DNA of 64,000 nt from positions 53,341 to 117,340 of the forward strand of contig JAFIFB010000059.1 in NCBI GenBank assembly GCA_020832285.1, in the 5' to 3' direction. This stretch comes from Balneolaceae bacterium (GTDB lineage: Bacteria; Bacteroidota; Rhodothermia; Balneolales; Balneolaceae). Within the stretch, counting starts at the first letter, position 1; the number at the start of each line of letters is the position of its first letter. The notes beneath the pieces were generated by a model. That model saw only the letters and a program-made list of their open reading frames with translations, searched no databases and had not been told where the DNA came from. The translations under genes were made by a program, and so were the position numbers. Below, one piece after another: positions 44,102 through 53,110 of this stretch.

Positions 44102-45694
44102 ATGACTGAAAAACAAAAACTTCATCAAAAGCTTTGGGATATTGCCAATAACCTTCGGGGCAAAATGGGGGCGGATGAATTCAGGGATTATATTCTTGGG
44201 TTTATTTTCTATAAGTACCTGAGTGAAAAGATGCTTCGCTATGCCAATAAATGGACGGAGCCTGAGGGGTATAAATACAATGAGCTGAATCAGAACACCA
44301 AAGAGGGGCAGCTTATTTTGGATGAAGTGAAAAAAATGGCGGTTGAGGATCTCGGATATTTTCTTGAACCGGGTGAGCTCTTCAGCACGATGGTGATGCG
44401 GGGTAATGGAAGCGGTAAAGCGAAGTTTATCCTGTCTGATCTCGCTAAGGTACTCACCGGTATTGAACAGAGCACCATGGGCACCGACAGTGAAGAAGAT
44501 TTTGAAAACCTTTTTGAAGATCTGGACCTCGACAGCAGCAAGCTGGGTAAAACTCCGGAAGACCGCAACGAGCTGATCGTAAAAGTGATGGAGAAGCTGG
44601 ATGAGGTCGATTTTGAGATGGACAACCCCGAAAACGATGTGCTGGGAGATGCCTACGAATACCTGATCGGCCAGTTTGCCAGTGGTGCCGGGAAGAAAGC
44701 CGGTGAATTCTACACGCCCCAGGAAGTGAGTGCCGTACTGGCAAAACTGGTAACAATCGGAAAAGATCGCCTTAAAAATGTGTACGACCCAACATGTGGT
44801 TCGGGATCGCTGCTGCTCCGTGTAGCACGAGAGGTGAAGCAGGTAGGCGGATTTTACGGTCAGGAAAGCAACCCGACTACCTATAACCTCTGCCGGATGA
44901 ATATGATTATGCACGATGTGCACTACAGCCGGTTTGATATTAAAAACGAGGATACACTGGAGCGCCCTCAGCATATTGATGAGAAGTTTGAAGCAGTGGT
45001 TGCCAATCCGCCCTTTTCTGCCAAGTGGAGTGCCGATCCGCTGAAAATGAATGATGAGCGATTTTCTCCATACGGAAAACTGGCTCCCAAAAGCCGGGCT
45101 GACTTTGCCTTTGTGCAGCACATGATCTACCAGCTTGATGAAAATGGAGCAATGGCATGTGTTCTCCCTCATGGTGTGTTGTTCAGAAGTGGGGGTGAAG
45201 GCACTATTCGGGAACATATTATTAAGGAACTGAATTACCTGGACGCCGTGATTGGCCTGCCGGCTAATATCTTTTTTGGGACCTCGATTCCCACCTGCGT
45301 TCTGGTGCTAAGAAAACAGCGAACTCACCCTGAGCATCTGCTTTTTATCGATGCGAGTGAACATTATGAAAAGGTTTCTACCCAGCATAAACTCCGGCCC
45401 GAAGATATTTCCAAAATTACGGAGACCTACAAAGCCTTTACAAACGGTTCCTGGGAAAAAGACTACACCGGAGAGCTGGAGGAAAAATACAGCTACATTA
45501 CCAACCGGGATGAAATTGCTGAAAATGACTACAACCTCAACATTCCGCGCTATGTGGATACCTTTGAAGAAGAGGAACCGGTGAATCTGGAAGCTGTGGC
45601 CAAGGAATTGAAGGAATTAGATGCTGACATGCAAGAAACGGATAAAACTATTGCCAACTACTGTAAAGAATTAGGGATAGAGGCACCGTTTTAA
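44102..45694 (+). CDS. hsdM: Type I restriction-modification system DNA methyltransferase subunit M
   Basis: 530 residues from ATG 44102 (a TTG lies 24 bp upstream). An HsdM N-terminal helical domain (1-150, DYILGFIFYKYLSEKM) precedes the N6-adenine methyltransferase core: AGEFYTPQEV, SAM motif I DPTCGSGSLLL, and catalytic Asn302-Pro-Pro-Phe (VVANPPFSAKW). A long C-terminal part contacts HsdS. It methylates one adenine per half-site. First gene of hsdM-hsdS-hsdR; the S gene begins 1 bp after the stop. Confidence 0.95.
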   Translation: MTEKQKLHQKLWDIANNLRGKMGADEFRDYILGFIFYKYLSEKMLRYANKWTEPEGYKYNELNQNTKEGQLILDEVKKMAVEDLGYFLEPGELFSTMVMRGNGSGKAKFILSDLAKVLTGIEQSTMGTDSEEDFENLFEDLDLDSSKLGKTPEDRNELIVKVMEKLDEVDFEMDNPENDVLGDAYEYLIGQFASGAGKKAGEFYTPQEVSAVLAKLVTIGKDRLKNVYDPTCGSGSLLLRVAREVKQVGGFYGQESNPTTYNLCRMNMIMHDVHYSRFDIKNEDTLERPQHIDEKFEAVVANPPFSAKWSADPLKMNDERFSPYGKLAPKSRADFAFVQHMIYQLDENGAMACVLPHGVLFRSGGEGTIREHIIKELNYLDAVIGLPANIFFGTSIPTCVLVLRKQRTHPEHLLFIDASEHYEKVSTQHKLRPEDISKITETYKAFTNGSWEKDYTGELEEKYSYITNRDEIAENDYNLNIPRYVDTFEEEEPVNLEAVAKELKELDADMQETDKTIANYCKELGIEAPF

Positions 45695-45695
45695 G

Positions 45696-46931
45696 ATGAA
45701 GAAAAGTAAAACTCCCCGTTTACGTTTTCCTGAGTTTAATAGTGTTTGGTCTTCAAAAGAAGTTTCTCAGTTATTAAACATTGTTTCAAAAAGAGTTGAT
45801 ATTAATCCAGACACTGAATATCAAGAGATTGGAATCAGATCCCATGGTAAAGGAATATTTTACAAAGATCCTGTACTTGGCAAAGAACTCGGTAATAAAA
45901 GAGTCTTTTGGATTGTTAAGGATGCTTTCATACTGAATATTGTATTTGCTTGGGAACAAGCCATTGCTAAAACTACTTCAAAGGAAGTTGGGTTGATAGC
46001 TTCTCATCGTTTTCCCATGTATCGTCCAAAAAAAGATGCAGCTTATCTAGATTTTATCCATTATTTCTTTTTGACTAATAGAGGTAAATATCTCTTAGAA
46101 ATGGCCTCTCCAGGTGGTGCTGGCAGAAATAAGACATTAGGTAAAACAAGATTTATGGAACTCAGTTTTAGGGTACCTAATGCGAAAGAACAAAAAAAAG
46201 TGGCCCATTTTCTTTCTACTGTAGATAAGAAAATTCAGCAATTGAAGCGAAAGAAAGAGCTCTTGAAGAAGTACAAAAGTGGGGTAATACAAAAGCTCTT
46301 TCCAAATGCAGGGGAGCAACATCCAGAACTTCGGTTTAAAAAAGAAAATGGAGATATTTTTCCTGATTGGGAAATCAAAACACTTGGTGATATTTCAAGT
46401 GATGCCTCATATGGAATTAATAGTTCAGCAGCTGAATTTGATGGCAAAATCAAATATTTACGTATTACTGATATCGATGACGAATTACAGCAATTCAAAC
46501 CAAACCCTCTAACATCACCTTCTGATGAAGTTGCTGATAAATTCTATTTAAAAAGTGGTGACCTTGTCTTCACACGAACTGGGGCGAGCACTGGAAAGTG
46601 TTACATGTATAAGCCAGATGATGGAAACCTCGTCTTTGCAGGCTTTTTGATAAAATTTACTTTAGAAATTGATGAACCTGCTTTCATTTTCTTTTATTCG
46701 TTTACAAAGCAATATAAAGATTGGATAAAAGTCTATTCAGCAAGATCAGGTCAACCTGGAATTAACTCCAATGAGTTAAAATCATTAAAATTGAGCATAC
46801 CTTCTTCTTTAGAACAAACCAAAATAGTTTCTTTTTTAGATGCAATTCAAAAGAAGATTGTTTTAACTGATATGCAAATAAGTAGATCCCAATTATTTAA
46901 AAAAGGCTTACTCCAACAAATGTTTGTATGA
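45696..46931 (+). CDS. hsdS: Type I restriction-modification specificity subunit S
   Basis: 411 residues with two target recognition domains (about 15-155 and 225-375), each followed by a conserved coiled-coil spacer helix (VDKKIQQLKRKKELLKKYK near 185; LDAIQKKIVLTD near 385). The two TRDs differ, so the target is bipartite and asymmetric. Base composition is more AT-rich than hsdM and hsdR, as is common for S genes. It overlaps hsdR by 4 bp (ATGA). Target sequence cannot be read from the protein. Confidence 0.93.
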   Translation: MKKSKTPRLRFPEFNSVWSSKEVSQLLNIVSKRVDINPDTEYQEIGIRSHGKGIFYKDPVLGKELGNKRVFWIVKDAFILNIVFAWEQAIAKTTSKEVGLIASHRFPMYRPKKDAAYLDFIHYFFLTNRGKYLLEMASPGGAGRNKTLGKTRFMELSFRVPNAKEQKKVAHFLSTVDKKIQQLKRKKELLKKYKSGVIQKLFPNAGEQHPELRFKKENGDIFPDWEIKTLGDISSDASYGINSSAAEFDGKIKYLRITDIDDELQQFKPNPLTSPSDEVADKFYLKSGDLVFTRTGASTGKCYMYKPDDGNLVFAGFLIKFTLEIDEPAFIFFYSFTKQYKDWIKVYSARSGQPGINSNELKSLKLSIPSSLEQTKIVSFLDAIQKKIVLTDMQISRSQLFKKGLLQQMFV

Positions 46932-49798
46932 GCACCCAATCCGAACATATCATAGAACAAGAGCTGGTTGAGCAGTTAACCGGTTTGGGCTATGGGTATG
47001 TGAAGATCAGGAATTCGGAGGAGTTGCTTGCCAATCTTAAACAGGAGTTAGAAGCCTTCAACAGTCACTCCTACACCGATCAGGAGTTCGATCAGATACT
47101 GAATCACCTTTCCAAGGGTAATGTGTTTGAAAAAGCCAAAACCCTTCGTGACCGGTTCGCTTTAAAGCGGGAAGATGAAGAAACCCTGTACGTTCGCTTT
47201 TTCAACAGTGAGGACTGGACACAGAACCGGTTCCAGGTAACCCATCAGGTCACCGCAGAGGGCACCTACAAAACCCGGTATGATGTTACACTGCTGGTGA
47301 ACGGACTGCCACTGGTTCAAATCGAACTCAAACGCCGGGGGCTCGAACTCAAAGAGGCGTTTAACCAGATCAACCGATACCAGCGGCACTCCTTTTGGAG
47401 CGACTCTGCCCTGTTCCAGTACGTACAGATTTTTGTGATCAGCAACGGCGTAAATACCAAGTACTATGCCAACAATCGGAAGCAGTCGTTCAAACAAACC
47501 TTTTTCTGGGCGGATGTGAATAACACCAACATCACAAAGCTGGAGAAATTTACAGATGCCTTCCTGAACAAAGATCACCTTGGCAAAATGATCGCCAAAT
47601 ATATGGTGATGAACGAGACCTTCCGTATTCTGATGGTTCTCCGTCCCTACCAGTATTATGCAGTGGAAGCGATCATAGATCAGGTGAAAAACTCCAAAAA
47701 AAACGGCTACATCTGGCACACCACCGGCTCCGGTAAAACATTAACATCGTTTAAGGCGAGTCAGGTGATCATGAATCTGCCCGGGATCCACAAAGTGGTG
47801 TTTGTGGTGGATCGCAAAGATCTTGACTACCAGACTGCCAATGAATTCAATGCCTTCAAGAAAGACAGCATTGATATGACCGAAAATACTAAAGGCCTGG
47901 TCGAGCAGCTCACCGATCCCAATAACAAACTGATTGTCACGACTATACAGAAACTCAATTTTGCGATCAAACGTAAGCGGTATCAAAAAAAGATTGATTA
48001 TCTTCGGGATGAAAAAATGGTTTTTATCTTTGATGAGTGTCACCGCAGTCAGTTTGGAGAAACCCATAAGCGCATCACCCAATTCTTTACTGATTCTCAG
48101 CTTTTTGGGTTCACCGGAACACCTATTTTTGCCGATAATGCCATTAAAAATGAGTCCGGAAAGCGAACAACCAAAGACCTGTTCGGTGAGTGCCTGCACA
48201 AGTATGTGATCACCGATGCTATCCGGGATAAAAACGTACTGAAATTTGCCGTTGAATATGTAGGGCGCTACAAACGAAAGAGCAACACCTTTGTCGATAT
48301 CGAAGTGGAAGATATTGACCGCGCTGAAGTGCTGAATCATCCTTCTCGCCTGGAGAAAATAGCCGATTACATCCTGGCTCATCATGACCGGAAGACACAT
48401 TCCAAAAACTATACAGCCATATTTGCGGTAAGCAGCATCGACAATCTGATGACCTACTACGATCTGCTGAAAGCCAAAAAAGAAGCCGGAGATCATGATT
48501 TGCGGATTGCCACGATTTTCTCATTTTATGCAAATGAAGAGGATGCCGATGCTACCGGAGAACTGCCGGATATCAGCATAGCTGCTGAACCAGCAGGCAG
48601 ACCCTATCAAACCTCCCACACCCGCGAAAAACTGGATGAGTATATCATTGATTACAATGAGATGTTCGGCACCAATTTCTCCACTCGAGACAGCCTCTCT
48701 TTTGAGAACTATTACAAGGATTTAAGCAAGCGCATCAAGGAACGGGAAAAGGAAAGTTTCCAGGAGAAAGACCGTATCGACATTCTGTTAGTTGTGAACA
48801 TGTTCCTCACCGGTTTTGACGCGAAGAAAGTGAACACACTGTATGTAGATAAGAACCTTCGTTATCACGGTTTGATACAGGCTTACTCCCGAACCAACCG
48901 TGTGATTAATGAGCAGAAGTCGCAAGGCAATATCCTTTGTTTCCGCAATCTGAAAGAGAAGACTGATGAAGCGATTATGCTTTTTTCCAACAAAGAAGCA
49001 AAGGAGGAGATCTTTGTCCCGGAATATGAAGAGATCGCAGAACGGTTTAACAGTGCTTTTATCGAACTGCTTCAGATTGCTCCCACCGTTAAAAGTGTGG
49101 ACCATCTGATATCGGAAGATGATCAGCTCAAATTCATCAAAGCGTTCCGGGATTTGATGCGGATTTACAACGTTCTGAAAACCTATGCAGATTTTGAATG
49201 GGATGATCTTTCGATGGAAGAGCAGCAGTTCGAAGATTACAAGAGCAAATACCTCGATCTGCATGAAATGGTAAAGCATGATCACCAGAAAGAAAAAGTA
49301 TCGATTTTGGAAGATGTGGATTTCGAGCTGGAACTTATCCACCGGGACGAGATTAATGTCGCCTACATTCTCAAGCTGATTGTCAGCATGAAACATGCAG
49401 AAGGCGAAGATAAAGATAAACAGAAAAAAGCGATCCTCGATCTCATTGCCGGTGATGTGGAACTGCGCAGCAAGCGGGAGCTGATTGAGAAATTTATCGA
49501 AGAACACCTGCCCAGGATCGACGACATAGATGCCATCCAGGATGAATTTGACAAATACTGGCAGGAACAAAAGATACTCGCCCTCAACAAAATCTGCGAA
49601 GAAGAAAACCTCGACAAAAAGCAGTTCAAAAACCTGATCGACACCTACATCTTCACAGGCAAAAAACCACTCAAAGATGACGTATTCAAATGCCTCGAAA
49701 ACCGGCCAAGCATTTTACAAGCCCGTCAGATCGGTGAACGCATTATCAAGAAGATGGATGAGTTTGTAGAGGTATTTGTGGATGAGATGGTGGCTTAG
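46928..49798 (+). CDS. hsdR: Type I restriction enzyme subunit R (EcoR124-like)
   Basis: 956 residues. The N-terminal nuclease domain (1-220) shows the PD-(D/E)XK motif as RYDVTLLVNGLPLVQIELKR. The SF2 translocase follows (about 240-700): Walker A TTGSGKTLTS, DECHRSQFG, GFTGTP, and QAYSRTNR. The C-terminal helical domain binds the M2S methylase. It translocates unmethylated DNA and cuts at random sites. All motifs look intact, so the system should be active. It is the last gene of the operon; the downstream gene converges. Confidence 0.94.
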   Translation: MSTQSEHIIEQELVEQLTGLGYGYVKIRNSEELLANLKQELEAFNSHSYTDQEFDQILNHLSKGNVFEKAKTLRDRFALKREDEETLYVRFFNSEDWTQNRFQVTHQVTAEGTYKTRYDVTLLVNGLPLVQIELKRRGLELKEAFNQINRYQRHSFWSDSALFQYVQIFVISNGVNTKYYANNRKQSFKQTFFWADVNNTNITKLEKFTDAFLNKDHLGKMIAKYMVMNETFRILMVLRPYQYYAVEAIIDQVKNSKKNGYIWHTTGSGKTLTSFKASQVIMNLPGIHKVVFVVDRKDLDYQTANEFNAFKKDSIDMTENTKGLVEQLTDPNNKLIVTTIQKLNFAIKRKRYQKKIDYLRDEKMVFIFDECHRSQFGETHKRITQFFTDSQLFGFTGTPIFADNAIKNESGKRTTKDLFGECLHKYVITDAIRDKNVLKFAVEYVGRYKRKSNTFVDIEVEDIDRAEVLNHPSRLEKIADYILAHHDRKTHSKNYTAIFAVSSIDNLMTYYDLLKAKKEAGDHDLRIATIFSFYANEEDADATGELPDISIAAEPAGRPYQTSHTREKLDEYIIDYNEMFGTNFSTRDSLSFENYYKDLSKRIKEREKESFQEKDRIDILLVVNMFLTGFDAKKVNTLYVDKNLRYHGLIQAYSRTNRVINEQKSQGNILCFRNLKEKTDEAIMLFSNKEAKEEIFVPEYEEIAERFNSAFIELLQIAPTVKSVDHLISEDDQLKFIKAFRDLMRIYNVLKTYADFEWDDLSMEEQQFEDYKSKYLDLHEMVKHDHQKEKVSILEDVDFELELIHRDEINVAYILKLIVSMKHAEGEDKDKQKKAILDLIAGDVELRSKRELIEKFIEEHLPRIDDIDAIQDEFDKYWQEQKILALNKICEEENLDKKQFKNLIDTYIFTGKKPLKDDVFKCLENRPSILQARQIGERIIKKMDEFVEVFVDEMVA

Positions 49799-49850
49799 GT
49801 TTATCTTAAATTTTTTCATTTCATCTACTTATAAAATAAAGTAAATCAAG

Positions 49851-50066
49851 CTATCCTACTCTTACTTCTGGATAATTCCCTTTTATACGTCTATGGAAAA
49901 ACTTACCCTTCGATCCTGAATATTGAAAATCCCTAAACAAATTTTCAGATACGTCATAATAATGCCAAACTGAATGGTCACTCTTAAATATAATTTGTAA
50001 AGTGGCATTATTTTGATCATATCCGATTGATACAATCATACTTGAGTCAACGTTAACTATTTCCAT
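49851..50066 (-). CDS. KTSC domain protein, third gene of the SIR2-HerA operon
   Basis: 71 residues: VDSSMIVSIGYDQNNATLQI, then WHYYDVSENLFRDFQ and SGSKGKFFHRRIKGNYPEVRV, the whole being one KTSC domain. I chose ATG 50066, where the domain begins; a longer frame adds 10 residues. Its start overlaps the HerA stop by 14 bp, so it is translationally coupled to HerA. KTSC domains occur alone or fused to tRNA synthetases and nucleases; their role is not well known. Here it is a candidate third component or regulator. Confidence 0.85.
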   Translation of the reverse strand: MEIVNVDSSMIVSIGYDQNNATLQIIFKSDHSVWHYYDVSENLFRDFQYSGSKGKFFHRRIKGNYPEVRVG

Positions 50067-51838
50067 TATTTCGTAATCTTTGTTCTCTAAGTGCATTCAC
50101 AACATGCATATAATTATCCTCTTTAACAGGATGATTTTTTGACCATGATTCAACCAAATCAGGATCATTACTTTCAGGGCGTGGGTGTTGTAATTTTATC
50201 CTAACTCTTGAAGGTATATTGATAGCTTCACCTACAACTATAGATTCACCAATTCTTAAAGAGGGTAATAGATCTATCAAACTAAACAAGTTATCTGGTG
50301 CAGAAGCCTTTACGATATTTTTATCCTTTGAATTAGTTAGCCTTAAGGCTAAATAGGTTCCAATCTGCGCCAATATTGTATCAGAAATTTCTGATGGCCT
50401 TTGAGATATCACCAATGCACCTAGACCAAACTTTCTGCCTTCTTTAAAAACCGCTTCAACAGCTTTTCTGGAGTACCCACCTTTTCCATCATTACTCAAA
50501 TAAGAATGTGCTTCTTCATATGCTATTAGCAAAGGTCTTTTCTTACCTGTGTAATCCTCAAATCTACCCCAATACATACTATCATATAGAAACCTGGTAA
50601 TTAGACCTACACTAATGTCCAGTAATTCGAACGGTACACCACTAAGGTCCAGTATCGTTAATTTCTTTTCGTTACTTATCCAGTGGTTTAACAAGTCATG
50701 AAGGTCCTTTTCCTCTTTTTTACCAGTATACTCTTCGTAGCTAAATAAAAAATTAAATCTTGAATCTTTTATTCTGTTAAGAATTTTCGATTCATATTGC
50801 AGGTATTCTTCGTGTCGTGATTTATATGGAGCTTGGTTGTTAGTTGCATAAGGTTTAAAGCTTGCTGGGATCAACTCTTCTGCATTACCAGAATCTATTT
50901 CACAAGCAGTTTCTTCATTTTGATCCATTCTATTTGAAGTGGTAAATGTTGCATTTACCCACCAATTCATTTTGTGCCAAAGTTTTTTGATATCAAATGG
51001 AATAGGAGAATCTGCGGTAATAAAAACCTCATTTATATTGCCTGCTTTAAGTTCGTTATTCTCTTTTTTATAATTTGTAATCCATTCTCTTAACATTCTG
51101 TACTGAGGTTTATTTTCATCAACTGATGTAGCACCAACTAAAAAATAGGCAAGTTCATCAAAATTCATTAACCAATAAGGAATTATAAGCGGGTTTACTT
51201 CATCATTAATTCTGAAAACTTGAGACTGTTCAGGAAATGCAGAGCTATATTCACCATGGGGATCTACAAGTACAATTCTTCCACCGTCATACTCTTTTAG
51301 AATTGATTTAATGATTCCAACGGTTGTATTTGATTTACCACTACCTGTAGAACCTAAAATAGCCGAGTGCCTTAAAATGAGGTTATGTAGATCTACATAA
51401 ATCGGTAACTCTTCAGAAGATGAATGTTTCCCTATTTCAACCGAGCCACTTTCTTTGCTACCATAGATCTCAGCTAAATCTTCTTCAGTAACAATATGTA
51501 CCTCATCATTAATAGTTGGGTAAGTACCAACACCTCTTTGAAATTTTTCTTTGCCAATCTTTTCACCAATAAGCTGAACTGATAGAAATCTTGAGTCCTT
51601 ATAATATCCAACTTCTTCATCACCTACATTAGATGGGGTGTTACTTACGGATGAAACTATACCATAAAATTGAAATATTACCTATTGGTACTTTAACAAA
51701 TGTCCCGATTTGACCAATTTTATAAACTTTTCCATTCACTATAGGCGCGGAACTTGGTATATCATCAGATATTTCAATCTCGACTGAATTAGAGTCAACT
51801 TTGATAATATTTCCCAAAAAAGTTACATCAGTCTTCAT
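50053..51838 (-). pseudogene. HerA-like ATPase of SIR2-HerA system, one frameshift
   Basis: Read with one correction the gene encodes about 594 residues: a HAS-barrel N-terminus (GKVYKIGQIGTFVKVPIGN), FQRGVGTYPTINDEVHIV, Walker A LGSTGSGKSNTTV, DPHGEYSSAF, Walker B LLIAYEEAHSYLS and ISQRPSEI. The frame shifts at about 51675, in a TTTT run where TTT would restore YGIVSSVSN. The upstream frame then ends after FIRK; the downstream frame is fully conserved. HerA forms a hexameric DNA translocase with SIR2 in a known NADase/nuclease phage defence. The shift may be a real mutation, phase variation, programmed slippage or an error in the assembly. Confidence 0.88.
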
Positions 51839-53009
51839 ATCGGTGTAATAATTGTTTTTCGGATTTTCCTGAGTTTTGAACTAAAAAGTCAACAAGATGA
51901 TTAAAGTCACAAATCTTCAATTTTTTATTTTCAGAATTCCAAAAGTCCTCAAAACCACCTATAACTGAGTCTTCATTAAATTCATATTCAGCTATCTCTC
52001 CCTTAAGTATACATTTTGTAGGACCGAATACATTCAAGTTCAAAAAGTCAGGCGAGTTTTCAATAAATGCTTCAACTTCTTCATCTTTAAAGAACAGAAT
52101 TACAGCAAATAGCCGATTATTTTGCCTTAATGAATTAAATACTATTTCGTTGATGTGTTGATCTGAAAAAGAGTACCCAGAAAACAAGAATAGAAGCTCT
52201 CCTGATTGTAGATAATTCTTTAGCCGATCAAAATAAGCTATGAAGGGCTGTTTTCGAGACAAATCATATTTTTTTCTAGAAGGGAAAATAACAGTCTCTT
52301 TTTCATCTGATTCAATACTCTTCTTATTAACTCTAATTATTCTATTTGAATTTTGAACCTCTTTCCAAAACCAGTTCAAAGAGCCATGCATTTTCCATAA
52401 TCTTATCCAAGATTTTGGGGGTAATTCTCTATGATTTGAATTATCAATGCTCTCATAAAAGAAGAACGGTTCATTTGATCCTATAAACCCATCAAAGTAG
52501 GGTGTCATTATACGCTCCAATGACTTCTCTATAATTAAATCGTAATTGGTAGTAAAAATCTCTTTAGTGAAATCTCTACTAAGTTGATTTAACCAAGCAA
52601 AAAACTTAGTGGAGTTTTTAAGATCTGCCTCTTCTTCCTTCTTTGTAATTATTTCACTTATACTTTTACATATTTCACGATCAAGTGTCTTGGCTACATC
52701 ACCATTTAAATTTTGATAAGCCTTATCATTATTGTCGTTTGTAAGTTCTCTTACAAGTCTTATGTGATTTAGAATATGTTCAATATTTACTTCTGAATCA
52801 TCTGGTGATGTTACATTCTCTTTTAGTTCATTATAACTCACTTTCTCATCCCCATTTAAAGCTTCACTAACCTTAGAAGTTAGTTGAGCAACATTTGGTA
52901 TACCTAAGGCACAAGAAGTGCCAGCACCTAAAAAAAAGCCTATATTTTTTGAAAATGCTATTTGGTTTTTGAGTTCTTTTATCTCTTTGTTTAAATCAAC
53001 TTTTTTCAT
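51828..53009 (-). CDS. SIR2-domain NADase of SIR2-HerA defence system
   Basis: 393 residues. The SIR2 signature is intact: NAD-binding GFFLGAGTSCALGIPNV near 24-40, FTTNYDLIIE, and the catalytic His208 in WKMHGSLNWF; FSGYSFSDQHINEIVF lies near 305. The C-terminal 90 residues are specific to this subfamily. In SIR2-HerA (Nezha-type) systems, the SIR2 protein forms a complex with the HerA hexamer and depletes NAD+, or cleaves DNA, on infection. First gene of the operon, overlapping herA by 11 bp. Confidence 0.9.
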   Translation of the reverse strand: MKKVDLNKEIKELKNQIAFSKNIGFFLGAGTSCALGIPNVAQLTSKVSEALNGDEKVSYNELKENVTSPDDSEVNIEHILNHIRLVRELTNDNNDKAYQNLNGDVAKTLDREICKSISEIITKKEEEADLKNSTKFFAWLNQLSRDFTKEIFTTNYDLIIEKSLERIMTPYFDGFIGSNEPFFFYESIDNSNHRELPPKSWIRLWKMHGSLNWFWKEVQNSNRIIRVNKKSIESDEKETVIFPSRKKYDLSRKQPFIAYFDRLKNYLQSGELLFLFSGYSFSDQHINEIVFNSLRQNNRLFAVILFFKDEEVEAFIENSPDFLNLNVFGPTKCILKGEIAEYEFNEDSVIGGFEDFWNSENKKLKICDFNHLVDFLVQNSGKSEKQLLHRYED

Positions 53010-53110
53010 TTATATAAGAGTATGTTTAAAAAAAGTTTTACATGTAAGAATACTTAAAAGGTAATTCCTTACAAAAAAAATATTGTGTGTCTTCAGATTG
53101 CAATAAAAAA

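Noticed and set aside
44090..45217. 375-residue antisense frame in hsdM
   Set aside because: A shadow of the methyltransferase, with no start signal or domain.
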